Positions 47,841-58,319 of a stretch of 64,000 nucleotides of DNA are shown here, one piece after another (within the stretch, counting starts at the first letter, position 1; every line of letters begins with the position of its first letter). The translations under genes and the position numbers were made by a program. The notes under the pieces were generated by a model, which saw only the letters and a program-made list of their open reading frames with translations, had not been told where the DNA came from and did no database searches. The stretch comes from Balanoglossus misakiensis (lineage: Eukaryota; Hemichordata), in assembly GCA_040954595.2 (NCBI GenBank), contig CM082581.2, positions 372,001-436,000 of the forward strand. The letters are read 5' to 3'.

Positions 47841-49629
47841 CAGACCCGCCAATAAGTATTTACGCACCCACGTTCTGCAGCGAAAACGTTTCAAAAACAT
47901 GAAATAACACACCTTGCAGACAGTTTTTAGCGAAAATTCAAAAATATTTAATAAATTCACGAGAAACAACAGTTGTACAGCGAAAATCTTTCATGTGCGA
48001 TTAAATTTGAGCGAGAAATATTGACGTAAATATAGATATGCGGCGGAGTCGGCGAAACGTTCCATTCTCTATGGGAACAACAATGCAAAGAACGTCATGA
48101 ATATTCATGAGGTGAAATCGAACGTAACAACTGTCAATAATGGGTATGTCCACCCCTTCTCCTGATGACCTCTCGCAGGCGCTTGGGCATAGTGTCGACG
48201 AGTTTCCGACACATATTTTGCTGGAATTGTTCCCAAGATGTTACAATGCGGTCAAACAGGTCGTCGATGCTGTGAATTGGACGGGAATGAACGTCCAAGT
48301 CGATTAACTCCCACATGTTCTCGATGGGGCTCAAATCTGGAGACTGGGCTGGCCACTCCAACGTAGTAAAATTGTCAAACGGATAGCCGTAATCCTGGGG
48401 ATTTTGCAGAAATGATTTCACAGCCAAGGCAGTATGTACAGGGGCATTATCCTGCTGGAACACAAAATCGGGCCCGACGAGTCTCAAAGCCGATGGTAAC
48501 ATTTCGTTTTGTAGAACGTCCAGGTACTTCCAGCGATTCATGGTGTTCTCGACTCGAACGAGCGAACCCACACCTGCAGCCGAGAAACACCCCCAAACCA
48601 TAACACTGCCACCACCAAACTTTACTGTGGGACTGATACAGTCAATTTCGTACTCCTCGCCAGGTCGCCGTCTAACAAAAACTCTCCCCCGGCTCCTATA
48701 CACGGTGAACTTAGACTCGTCTGACCAAACAACCCGGGACCACTGAACAGGTGTCCAGTTCACATAACGTCGGGCGAAACGTAGTCGCGCTGCGATATGC
48801 CGGGGTTGTAACTTCGGCTTTTTTTTGGCCACACATCCACGGAGTCTGGCTCCTCTATACAATCGGGATTTGATTGTGCTCATACTCAAAAGTTTCCCGG
48901 TATCCTCGTGAAACTTAGCGCGGAGGTCACGGGCCGTCTTAAACCTGTCCGTCAGGCTTGATCTAATCAACATTCGGTCTTCCCGTTCCGTTGTTCGCCT
49001 TGGCCGTCCAGATCGGTGTAAATTGTCCGTGCTACCATTTTGAACAAGTTTCCGAATGTTGTACCTGACGCTGCCTTCGGTGATTCCAAGCTGCCTTGCG
49101 ATTTCTCGGTTTCTCAAACCTTGCCTATGCAGTGCCTCAATTTGACCTTTCACAAATTCAGGAAGTTCGCGAACTTTGGGCATGGTTTCATTGATCCAAT
49201 GTTTACAAACAAAAATTATGCAGCAACCTCCGACGACCTCGATCAGAATATTCATTAGCAAGTCTGGCAGATTTTCCCGCCCCCAAATTTAATCGTAATT
49301 ATATTTAAAAGCTCTGATTGGTGGAGATTTAAATATGAATAGAGGGAAATTAGCCACGGAAACAATGGCGCGAAAAGTTAATGAGATGCAAATGATATGT
49401 TAATGAGTATACCGCCATTGCAATAACCATAGGAATTTTCACTGGCCGGAAAACTCGCCGCGTATACAGTCAAATTCGGCGCGGCAACACATCTGTGTTG
49501 ACTAAAATGGGTTAAACCTTCCGTAGGTTATTTATTTTCGGAAATAAGTTACAGTCGATCGATTTTGTGAATAATTTTTCATGTCAAACGTACATTTTCA
49601 AGGTGCGTAAATACTTATTGGCGGGTCTG
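47841..49629 (-). mobile_element. Complete Tc1/mariner transposon
   Basis: The 1789-bp element has perfect 28-base terminal inverted repeats beginning CAGACCCGCCAATAAGTATT. TA flanks both ends (47839-47840 and 49630-49631). The other satellite units keep the unoccupied target, GATCATATATGACATG, so the TA duplication and exact ends are proven inside this window. Apart from the transposase, the non-coding flanks (about 290 and 370 bases) show no second gene. Intact ends plus an unbroken ORF suggest a recent insertion. Confidence 0.97.
48134..49183 (-). CDS. Tc1/mariner-family transposase, intact
   Basis: The enzyme would bind the terminal inverted repeats and cut and paste the element at TA sites in the nucleus. 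I take the start at 49183 (MPKVRELPEF), giving 349 residues, the usual Tc1 length; a further in-frame ATG at 49261 would add 26 atypical residues. An N-terminal paired-like helix-turn-helix pair is visible (GLRNREIARQLGITEGSVR, residues ~25-45), then a GRPR linker (~59-62), then a second HTH region. The DDE core shows VVWSDESKF, QQDNAPVHTA and SPDLSPIENMWE. The gap between the second D and the E is 42 residues instead of the Tc1 norm of 34, because of a short insertion around NPQDYGYPFDNF. No stop or frameshift is present. Confidence 0.95.
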   Translation of the reverse strand: MPKVRELPEFVKGQIEALHRQGLRNREIARQLGITEGSVRYNIRKLVQNGSTDNLHRSGRPRRTTEREDRMLIRSSLTDRFKTARDLRAKFHEDTGKLLSMSTIKSRLYRGARLRGCVAKKKPKLQPRHIAARLRFARRYVNWTPVQWSRVVWSDESKFTVYRSRGRVFVRRRPGEEYEIDCISPTVKFGGGSVMVWGCFSAAGVGSLVRVENTMNRWKYLDVLQNEMLPSALRLVGPDFVFQQDNAPVHTALAVKSFLQNPQDYGYPFDNFTTLEWPAQSPDLSPIENMWELIDLDVHSRPIHSIDDLFDRIVTSWEQFQQNMCRKLVDTMPKRLREVIRRRGGHTHY

Positions 49630-49631
49630 TA

Positions 49632-52600
49632 TATGACATGTTGATTGTATGTTAAAACTTTCGACCACTCCAAAAATGCAGAGATATTGACGGAATTCAA
49701 GAAAAAATAGTCATTTTGGCCATATTTTGACAAAAATGGTAAATTTTTAAAAAATCATAAAAAATTAACTCTTTTCTTCATTTTCGGAAATATTTTGGAG
49801 CACGAAGTGTCGTTCTCTTGTAAAAAGTGCTGCAAATTCCAGAAAAGGCGGTATAATTTGAATCACCCAAGACAAAATTACCATTTTCGACTTTTTTCTA
49901 AAAATTGTCTTTTTTACATAATAAATAAGAATAAATTCTTTTCTTAGTTTCAAACGGGTAGAGATACTTTCCACACGGGTTTTCTAACATTGAATTCCCG
50001 TTCATCAACTCAGATTTCCTACAGCATAAGTCGGCTAAAACCCTGACACTATAGCAGAAACAGTTGCACACTGGTAACGTTGAATAAGTCGATTTTTCTA
50101 CGGCCTGGCTCGGCTAAATCTCCGTCACAATATGACAGACACTAGCGTACGTTAGCAACGGTGATCAAGTCAGATTTTCTACGGCATGGCTTGGATTAAG
50201 CCCCGGCACTCTAGAGCAGAAACACGCGTACAGAGACCACGTTGATCAAGTCTGATCTCCTACGGCTTGGCTCGACTAAAACCCCGGCACACTATGACAG
50301 AAACTAGCGTGCGTTAGCAACGGTGATCAAGTCAGATTTTCTACGGCATGGCTTGGATAAAGCCCCGGCACTCTAGAGCAGAAACACGCGTACAGAGACC
50401 ACGTTGATCTACTCACATTTCCTTCGGCCTGGCACGGCTGATGCCCCGGCACTATATATAGGACACAGACTGGCGTAAGTTAACAACGGTAATCACGTCC
50501 GACTCGGGTTTCCTACGGCCTGGCTCAGCTGAAGCCCCGGCACTCTAGAGCAGAAACATGCGTACATTGACCACGTTGATCAAGTCAGATTTCCTACGGC
50601 GTGACTCGGCTGGTGCACCGGCTCTATATGACACAGACTGGCGTAAGTTATCAACGGTGATTACGTCGGATTTCCTACGGCCTGGTTTAGCTGAAGCCCC
50701 GGCACTTTAGAGCGGAAACACGCGTACATTGACCACGATGATCAAGTCAGATCTCCTACGGCCTGGCTCGACTAAAACCCCGGCACACCATGACAGACAC
50801 TAGCGTTCGTTAGCAACGGTGATCAAGTCGGATTTCTTTCGGCCTGGCTCTGCAAAAGACCCGACACTCTAGTACAAAGACGATGGCTAAGTCGGGCAAA
50901 CCGAAGAGGGAAAGTCACAGCGGGTCAACACTCGACATTTGTTCGGGTAGGACTGCATTATTGCCTGTCAATTTATAGAGAGAGCCCGAATTTAACCAGG
51001 GCGTTTCAAACACCGACGTTAGTTGGGGGCACGACCTTCAGTACTGCCGGGTAAGCTGACATCGGCGTACCGCATATAATGTAGGGGGGGGGACAGAACG
51101 GTTCAATACTACATTTATTAGATATCAGCTAATTTTGGACAATCATCTAAAATCTAAATCATTTTTTCATATTTGGATATCTGATGATGTATGAAATTTC
51201 CATTATATGTAAAAATTGTGCTGATTATAAAAAATGCACTCTGAATGAGCTGATTTAATACAAAATTGCGTTTAATTCGTTTTTGCACCAAAAAGGTCAT
51301 TTTTAGGGAAAACATTCTTTATTTTTTTAATTCGGTGACCTGATCATATATAAACAATTGCTTGTATGTTAAAAGTTTTTATGACTTTTAAAAGCAGTGA
51401 CACTGGCGGCATTCAACACGAAAATAACAATTTTAGCCACAATTTGGTCAAAATGGTAAATTTTTGAAAATTACAAAAAATACCTGTTTTCTACATTTTC
51501 GGAAATCTGATGGAGTATAGAATGCTCTTCGTATATATATATCGATACAAATTCCACAAAAAAAACGGCCAATTTGGCTCACTGCAGACAAAATTGCGTT
51601 TTACCAAATTTTTCTTGAAAATGTCATTTTTAGAAAAAAATAAAAAACCTTTGTTCTTCGAATTTGGTGCCCTGATCATATATGACATGTTGATTGTATG
51701 TTAAAACTTTCGACCTCTCCAAAAATGCAGAGATATTGACGGAATTCAAGAAAAAATAGCCATTTTGGCCATATTTTGAAAAAAATGGTAAATTTTTAAA
51801 AAAATAAAAAATTAACTCTTTTCTTCATTTTCGGAAATATTATGGAGCATGAAGTGTCGTTCTCTTGTAAAAAGTGCTGCAAATTCCAGAAAAGGCGGTA
51901 TAATTTGAATCACCCAAGACAAAATTACCATTTTCGACTTTTTTTCGAAAAATTGTCTTTTTTACAAAATAAATAAGAATAAATTCTTTTCTTAGTTTCA
52001 AACGGGTAGAGATACTTTCCACACGGGTTTTCTAACATTGAATTCCCGTTCATCAACTCACATTTCCTACAGCATAAGTCGGCTAAAACCCAGTTACTCT
52101 AGAGCAGAAACAGTTGCACACTGGTAACGTTGAACAAGTCGATTTTTCTACGGCCTGGCTCGGCTAAATCTCCGTCACAATATGACAGACACTAGCGTAC
52201 GTTAGCAACGGTGATCAAGTCAGATTTCCTACGGCCTGGTTTAGCTGAAGCCCCGGCACTTTAGAGCGGAAACACGCGTACATTGACCACGATGATCAAG
52301 TCAGATTTCCTACGGCCTGGCTCGACTAAAACCCCGGAACACCATGACAGACACTAGCGTTCGTTAGCAACATTGATCAAGTCAGATTTCCTACGGCATG
52401 GCTTGGCTAAAGCCCTGGCACTCTAGAGCAGAAACACGCGTACAGAGACCACGTTGATCTATTCACATTTCCTTCGGCCTGGCACGGCTGATGCCCCGGC
52501 ACTATATATAGGACACAGACTGGCGTAAGTTAACAACGGTAATCACGTCGGGTTTCCTACGGCCTGGCTCAGCTGAAGCCCCGGCACTCTAGAGCAGAAA

Positions 52601-52648
52601 CAGGCGTACATTGACCACGTTGATCAAGTCAGATTTCCTACGGCGTGA
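49632..52648 (+). repeat. Satellite continuing between the two transposons
   Basis: This resumes exactly at the TA where the Tc1/mariner element entered and holds one full unit (landmark 50882) and most of another. The second is rearranged near 52200-52330, where monomers of the late part follow directly on the early part. It is cut at 52648 within CGGCGTGA by the BEL element. Confidence 0.95.
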
Positions 52649-52686
52649 TTTAAATTACGAATTCCAGATATGCTATTACTAATTAA

Positions 52687-53638
52687 TTATGGTGTAATAC
52701 GTGTACTACTTTCCTCAAGCAAGCACAGTTTGCGAACATCTCTACGCAATCTTCCTGTTTCAGTCTTCACTAGGACCTGGCGCACATTGCCGTACTGATC
52801 TGGGTAAGTTTGCTGAACTAGTCCTTTTGACCACTGTCCTCTTGGGATATTTTCCTCTACCACGATAACCAAATCTCCAACAGTCAGATTTCTCTTGGGC
52901 TTCAACCACTTCTGTCTCTGCTGAAGGGAAGTCAGGTATTCGTGTAGCCATCGTTTCCAAAACGAGTTCGCTATGAGATTAGCTTGGTTCCTTCTGTGAT
53001 TAGCTGTACTGGTCGTGACAGTGTCTGCAGGAGATGTGCATGGATTCGGCCTCAGTAGTAACAGGCTATTAGGCGTCAGTGCTTCAAGGTCATTCGGGTC
53101 ATCTGATTGACGGGTGAAAGGTCGATCATTGATAATCTTCTCCACCTCCGCCAAGACAGTAAGTAAAGTTTCGTCGTCAATTAGTTGGTTTCCAACCTGT
53201 GCTCGTAGGATTTTCCGCACTGAACGTATCATCCTTTCCCAAACTCCTCCAGTATGACTGGCTGCGGGTGCATTGAAATACCATTGGATATCCCTCTTGC
53301 GTAGACTATCAGTTATCTTCTCTTGATTCCAACTCGCTAGAGCTTCTTTGATTTCAGTTTCCGCTCCCCGGAAATTTGTTCCGTTGTCACTGTATACCGT
53401 TTTTGGTGGACCACGTCTGCTGACAAATCTCCATACTGCCTGAATAAATGAATCTGTGGATAAACTGTGGGTGACTTCAATATGCACAGCTCGTATGGCG
53501 AGACAGGTGAATATACATCCGTATCGTTTGGACGTTCCTCTTCTCCACTTGACTTTCAGAGGACCAAAGAAGTCGATTCCCACTGCAGGAAATGCACTCT
53601 CACCTGGAGTAACTCTTGGGGTTGGAAGTGGCGCCATT
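52687..53638 (-). CDS. pol: BEL/Pao integrase catalytic core and C-terminal domain (fragment)
   Basis: This is the C-terminal part of the pol polyprotein and would insert the cDNA into the genome. Counting from 53637, residues ~20-140 form the RNase H-fold core with the acidic triad in GIDFFGPLKV (D22), VYSDNGTNF (D84) and GGVWERM (E134). Residues ~225-310 match the BEL-specific tail (DUF5641), with VGDLVIVVEEN and RGQWSKGLV. The stretch is open to its natural stop at 52687. Its N-terminal end is severed by the element at 53639-54227, and the ATG at 53637 is an internal methionine and not a real start. Confidence 0.92.
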
Positions 53639-54227
53639 AGAGAGGTTTAGTTACACGTAAATACGCGTACGTCTGACGGCAGGCAGTGGCGTTCGCGTAT
53701 GCGTAGCGACGCGTGAATTTTGCGGTTTAGTTGTCCGTTTTGAATAACAACAACAGTTAAAAACAATAGAAAACTCAAATATTTTTCACTTCAATAAATT
53801 TTGTGTGATGAATATTCTCTAAGATCACCACCCTTGCAATAAGTTTCTTGACTGCAGTGGAAAGATAGTTTAGTGAAGTTTTTCGATGTCTTTGTCGAGG
53901 CGTCCACTGAAAACGTAGTTTGGTAATACATTTTTGTGTTTATGTTTTGAAAACAACAAATAGCGCCGGTTTTAGCACATATGGCAGATTTTTTTAGATA
54001 ACATGGATGCTGGCTACATCACAATTGCACTGCAGAGATCAATCGCTCAAATTAAAGAGAGAATATCGAGAAATTCCGAAAAAATGTTACACGTAATCAT
54101 GATTACGCGTAGAAGCGTCGCTTGCCGTTCCGAACGTCTGTTCTACGCGTACGCGACCTCTGCTTGTCACGTGACAATGACGCTACGCGTACTGATCGAA
54201 CGTATTTACGTGTAACTAAACCTCTCT
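53639..54227. mobile_element. MITE with AGAGAGGTTTAG ends inside integrase
   Basis: A 589-bp insertion with ~27-base inverted termini starting AGAGAGGTTTAGTTACACGT separates the integrase zinc domain from the core. Sub-terminal zones are rich in ACGCGT words. No transposase is encoded. The insertion point is in a T-run, so target duplication cannot be fixed. The coding frame on either side matches when the insertion is ignored. Confidence 0.85.
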
Positions 54228-54489
54228 TTTATTTGCGTTCCAGGTCTTGCATTCCATCTCCTGCACACTACACATTTCCGCAGAATTCTTCTGACAGTAG
54301 CTTGGCCTCTCAAAATCCAATATTCTTTTCGGATTCTGGATAACACATGGGTGGTTCCTACGTGACCTTCCTGCTCATGGAAAAACTGAACAATTAATTC
54401 GGTCACTTGATGATTATGGGGTAGAATAATAGGATGTTTTGTGGTTTCATCTATGGGGGAGTTGTTTAGTCTTCCACCAACGTGTATAA
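54228..54489 (-). CDS. pol: BEL/Pao integrase zinc-binding domain (fragment)
   Basis: This segment lies between two insertions and is open throughout. It contains the HHCC zinc-binding module of integrases (pfam17921-like): FHEQEGHVGTTH supplies the histidines and KCVVCRRW the cysteines. Before it come VGGRLNNSPI and HPIILPHN, typical of the stretch joining RNase H to integrase in this family. The domain helps integrase form multimers on the DNA ends. Confidence 0.9.
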
Positions 54490-54692
54490 GGCCAAAGTAA
54501 GTAAATTCTTTGTTTTGCGTCCACTCAAAATTCTAAAAGGTACGAGGGTAAGCGGTCAAAAAACACACACAAAAAAAATAACACAAAATTAGTTTGCCTT
54601 TATTTCAGAGTTTTTCTCGTGCAATATGCACATTTATGTAGTAGTGTGACACACTACTACAATATGATCAAAATACAATGTCATTTGTAGCC

Positions 54693-54838
54693 TTTAATCT
54701 GTCATTTGCTTTTCTTTTACGAGTTTTAGATTTCTTATTTGTGTGCTGAATGTGGCCACTGTCTCTACAAGTTCTGCAGACTGTTCCCTCATATCCGGTG
54801 TAATAGGGATGAGATGATTCCTGACCCACAAACATATC
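54693..54838 (-). pseudogene. Possible coding end of an unknown protein in the GGCC element
   Basis: On the minus strand a frame starting near MFDMFVGQESSHPYYTGYEG goes through VCRTCRDSGHIQH, a CxxC...H pattern that could bind zinc, and then a lysine/arginine-rich tail (KKSKTRKRK) to a stop. The ending resembles a nuclear-localisation tail. I do not recognise the family. It may be the last exon of a captured gene or of the element's own lost gene. Confidence 0.35.
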
Positions 54839-55049
54839 AAACATCAGGACTATTCAATCTGGCACTGTAGTAATGTGGAGAAACTTCCATCTGCCAAGTT
54901 TGGTTGATCACGATGAAACATTTCTGTGAAGAAATGTTTTTGAAAATTCTGTAAACAAAATACGAAAACATGCTTGAGTATAGTGATAACATCTCACTAC
55001 GAAGTATGATGCATATGCAAACCCATGAGATGATAATTTTCAATCTTAA

Positions 55050-55235
55050 AATATGACTGTATTGCAATAAACACAAATGTTCTACATTCACTGAACTTCA
55101 CAGTCCCACCACCTATTTTTACTGATCTACCACCATAGAATTTTCTTTTGCTTACCCACCCCCCTTTCTCTAGTACCATTTCACTGACAGAACGATTTGT
55201 AATGTTCACCATCATCTATTGGACCTAGATCTAAA
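55050..55235 (-). pseudogene. Possible exon remnant in the GGCC element
   Basis: After an acceptor-like TTTGTGATTTTTAG on the minus strand, one frame reads LGPIDDGEHYKSFCQ and a neighbouring frame reads VLEKGGWVSKRKFYGG. This could be an exon with a frame break, or chance. Unknown family. Confidence 0.25.
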
Positions 55236-55394
55236 AATCACAAATGAAATGAATTTTAAATATCAAATATTTGAAAATAAAATGTGACAAATATAACTGT
55301 TTCACACTTTATGAATATATTTAAAAACTGTCCAGGAAAACATCTAACAAAATCAAAAAAACATGTGACTGGATTTAAAAGACAGAAATCAAAC

Positions 55395-55729
55395 CACAGG
55401 GGGCTCTCCCTCCGCGATTTTGTTTGTTTGTTTGTTTGTTGTTGTTATTGATTGGCATAATAAATAAATATGGTCACGTTTGTCTGTTGACATGTTAGGT
55501 ATAATATTCAACGGTCAGGGTTAGGGTCACGGTGTATTCAAAGGTCAGGTTGGAGTGCCATGGATAAAAAAAATGCCAACACTTACTCTAACCGTTGAAT
55601 ACATGTACACCATAACCCTGACCGTTGAATACTAGTATACCTTACATGTCAACAAACAAACGTGACCATATTTATTTATTATGCCAATCAATAACAACAA
55701 ACAAAATCGCGGAGGGAGAGCCCCCTGTG
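55395..55729. mobile_element. Palindromic MITE with CACAGGGGGC ends
   Basis: This 335-bp sequence is almost wholly palindromic, with arms starting CACAGGGGGCTCTCCCTCCG and continuing through CGATTTTGTTTG. ATCAAAC at 55388-55394 and 55730-55736 is a 7-bp direct repeat and likely the target duplication. hAT-type elements make 8-bp copies, so the superfamily is uncertain. It is nested in the GGCC element, in BEL, in satellite. Confidence 0.88.
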
Positions 55730-55889
55730 ATCAAACAGCAACAAAGATTATTGTGTTCTGGCTTGACTATAAAAGTTTTCTCTACTAAGATAAATTAGTT
55801 ACCTGGGTATGGGGCCGCACAAAAGGTGAAAAACATCCTTTGGTAGACGAGGTGGTGACGATCGGCGACTGAAACACTGTCTGGCCGGC

Positions 55890-56190
55890 TTTATGGTACA
55901 TTCACCATGGCTTCCAGTAGCCGTGCAAAGTTTTGCGCGTCGGTCACTTCCATCCTGAACTAGTCAAGGATAGTTTTATCTTTTTCCGTAACCTTTAGGA
56001 CGACTTATTCGTTGGCTTCATTCATGTTAAATCACGGGGATCCCTGGCTTTCCCAGCAGACAGAGGAGATGCGCGGCGACAGGACGCGTGCAGCCAGCAG
56101 CGTGTGTTGACAGACTTCAACTACGAGCATGCGCAGTTGCTGTAGGGCGTACCGTTTTACGTCACACCATGATTAGAATAGGACTGCCGT
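55890..56190 (-). promoter_or_regulatory. Promoter-like GC-rich segment in the GGCC element
   Basis: Reading on the minus strand from the element's inner right end, TGACGTAA (CRE-like, about 56156-56163) and TGCGCATGCTC (NRF1-like, about 56126-56136) precede a GC-rich leader. An ATG then opens six codons, and a second ATG (near 55951) opens EVTDAQNFARLLEAM before a possible donor ATG|GTGAAT. This resembles a CpG-type promoter and first exon. Motif-based only. Confidence 0.35.
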
Positions 56191-56344
56191 AAAGTGGCAT
56201 TTGTCGAAATGTCATTTTTTTCGACAAAATACCGCCGTGGATTGGAAATTTATGCAAATGAGTTTTGTGTTATTTTTCTCAAAAAAGCCCGAAAACCTAC
56301 GCGCGCGCGGACGCAAAACAAAGAATTTACTTACTTTGGCCTAA

Positions 56345-58319
56345 TGCCATCTTTGTAGATTGGACTGAGTCTGCAAAGTGGACTGGTATATCCTTCAGAA
56401 TCTGGTTTTCTGCTTGGATTCTTCAACTGTGTTGATATTTCCTTAGGAAACGCTTTCCGTTGAACGACTCTAATGACTTCTAAGGTAGCATCGGACACTT
56501 CTGACACCGTTAGAGCACCAACCGGAACTTTACCATTTCCGCCATTCTCAATGCGAGCTCGGAGATACTTCTTGTATCGTAAAATCCAAGCGACAGATTT
56601 GCAAAGTTTGTACCATGACGAAAATCTGTGAATTAACGAATGGATGATATCAGTGTCATCTGTCTGGTTGCTGTTTACCACTGCGCATACCTTTGCCATT
56701 TTCAATTCGTTGTCCTCATCCGATATTCTTGGTAAGTCGGTAGGTTGGGTTGGCCAGTTTCCTTCAGATTTCCAGAGAAATTCTGGACCTTCGAACCACA
56801 GTTTGGACTTCGCTTTGGCGGCATTCAAGGTAATACCTCGGGAGGCACAATCAGCTGGATTGAGTTGTGAAGGAACATGATGCCATTGTGACGGTAGTGT
56901 TGCATCGTGTATTAGTTGTAGGCGGTTGGCTACAAAGGTCTTGAAGCGTCTTGTTGAGCTGCAGATATATTGTATAACAATGGTAGAGTCTGTCCAGAAT
57001 CGCTCTCGATGGATAGGAAATTGAAGTTCTTCTTTTATCTGTTTGCTGACTTTAACGGCCACTGTTGCTGCTGTCAATTCCAATCTTGGTACTGTAATGG
57101 TCTTCAGTGGAGCAACTCTAGATTTGCCAGTCACGAGGCTGCAGTGAAAATTACCACCTTTGTCAATAAACCGTAGGTAGGAAACAACCCCATATCCTTC
57201 CGTTGAAGCATCGCAGAAATGATGAATTTCTATAGATTGTGGCTGGCCAAAACCTGGAGGTGTGTAACACCGTGGAATTACCATGGCTTTTAACATCGGT
57301 AACTCCTGTAACCATTCACGCCAAACAACTAGATATTTCACTGGTATGGCTTCATCCCATCCACATCCTTCTTTGCATAATTCTTGTAATATGCGCTTAG
57401 CCGGCAATACAAATGGTGCAACAAATCCTAGTGGGTCGTACACAGATACTACAACTGAGAGAATCCCTCTTCGAGTTTCACTTTTACTTTCCTTGCCAAC
57501 TCTGAAGCTCATAGTATCTTCTTGAATGTCCCATTGTACACCAAGAGCTCTGTCAACTGGTAAGTCTTCCAGGTCTAAATTCATCACATATGGCGCCCTT
57601 TCTTCTGACGGGATGGAGGACAATACTTCTGTGCAATTAGAAATCCATTTGGTCAGATGAAATCCACCATTAGACAAAAGGGCTGAAACTTCAGTGATGA
57701 GTCTCTTGGCTGTGTCCACGGCAAGTACTGATTTTAAGAAATCATCCACGTAGAAATTTCTGTAGACAGCATCTATGATGTCCGAGTCGAAGTTACTTCT
57801 ATTGTCATCAGCTGTTCTCCGGAGGGCGTATGCTGAACAACTAGGTGATGATGTCGCGCCAAACAAATGAACAAGCATTTGATGATCGACGGGCTCCTTT
57901 GTGAGGTCACCGTTAGGCCACCATAGGAATCGCAGGACATCACAATCTTCGGGGTCGACATGAACTTGGTGAAACATTTGCTTGATATCAGCAACCACTG
58001 CAACAGGATACTGACGGAACCGTAGCAAGACTCCAACCAAGGAATTGGTCAAATCCGGACCCTGCAGGAGTTGATCGTTCAGTGAAGTTCCTCCACATAT
58101 GGCAGCACAATCGAAGACGACTCTCACCTTTTCTGGTTTCATGGGATGCGTCACCGGATGATGAGGTAGGTACCATAACCGTCTATCGTCTTCTTTGTTT
58201 TCATCAGATACTTCTTTTGCATGACCTTGTACAATATAGTCTTGTATAGTTGTACTGTACTTTTCATGGAGATCTGGATCTTTAAGTAGACGTCTTTTGA
58301 GTAGGTTGATGACATGCAT
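56345..58319 (-). CDS. pol: BEL/Pao reverse transcriptase and RNase H (fragment)
   Basis: This makes cDNA from element RNA. Counting from 58319, RT motifs run VRVVFDCAA (~66), [12 protein letters not shown] (D111), FLWWP (~131) and the catalytic box YVDD (190-193). RNase H follows with [10 protein letters not shown] (D370), LELTAATVA (E414), WTDSTIV (D444) and [10 protein letters not shown] (D490), so all its acidic residues are kept. The family is Pao-type RT/Peptidase_A17 region. The N-terminal end is damaged: part of the linker and early RT seen in relatives is missing, and the frame differs from the protease frame. The downstream end runs into the GGCC element at 56341. Confidence 0.94.

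Larger units (their letters stand above)
36880..52648 (+). repeat. Complex satellite, ~2.05 kb unit, left part of array
   Basis: The landmark GTTGGCTAAG (or a one-base variant) recurs at 36961, 38858, 40908, 42961, 45012, 47046 and 50882. The interval is 2034-2053 bp except for the first (1897, one ~160 bp dimer missing) and the last (3836, holding a 1791-bp transposon plus target copy). Each unit has three zones: eleven ~81 bp monomers; a spacer ending in a 9-14 base poly-G; and an AT-rich zone of about 1.1 kb made of three diverged ~300 bp sub-repeats (shared TTTTCGGAAAT, CAAAATTGCGTTTTA, CTGATCATATAT). Short repeated ORFs of 60-71 codons are by-products. Confidence 0.97.
54490..56341 (-). 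mobile_element. GGCCAAAG-terminal element (1852 bp) inside pol, TTA target
   Basis: Near-perfect ~33-base inverted termini start GGCCAAAGTAAGTAAATTCT and run to GCGTCC. The target copy TAA is at 54487-54489 and 56342-56344. The pol frame matches on both sides once the insertion and one target copy are ignored. TTA/TAA targets point to PIF/Harbinger-like elements. No DDE enzyme is visible, but gene-like pieces are (see 54700-54840, 55050-55235 and 55890-56190), so it may be a carrier of captured sequence or a remnant of a larger element. Confidence 0.9.

Noticed and set aside
48134-49261. Transposase start at the upstream ATG (49261)
   Set aside because: The extra 26 residues are hydrophobic and atypical, while the start at 49183 matches usual Tc1 N-termini and length.
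39822-52022. Repeated 60-71 codon frames in the AT-rich satellite zone (MESISTRLK and MSKYGQN types)
   Set aside because: Same frames recur because the satellite recurs; they vary in length, lack start context and match no protein family.
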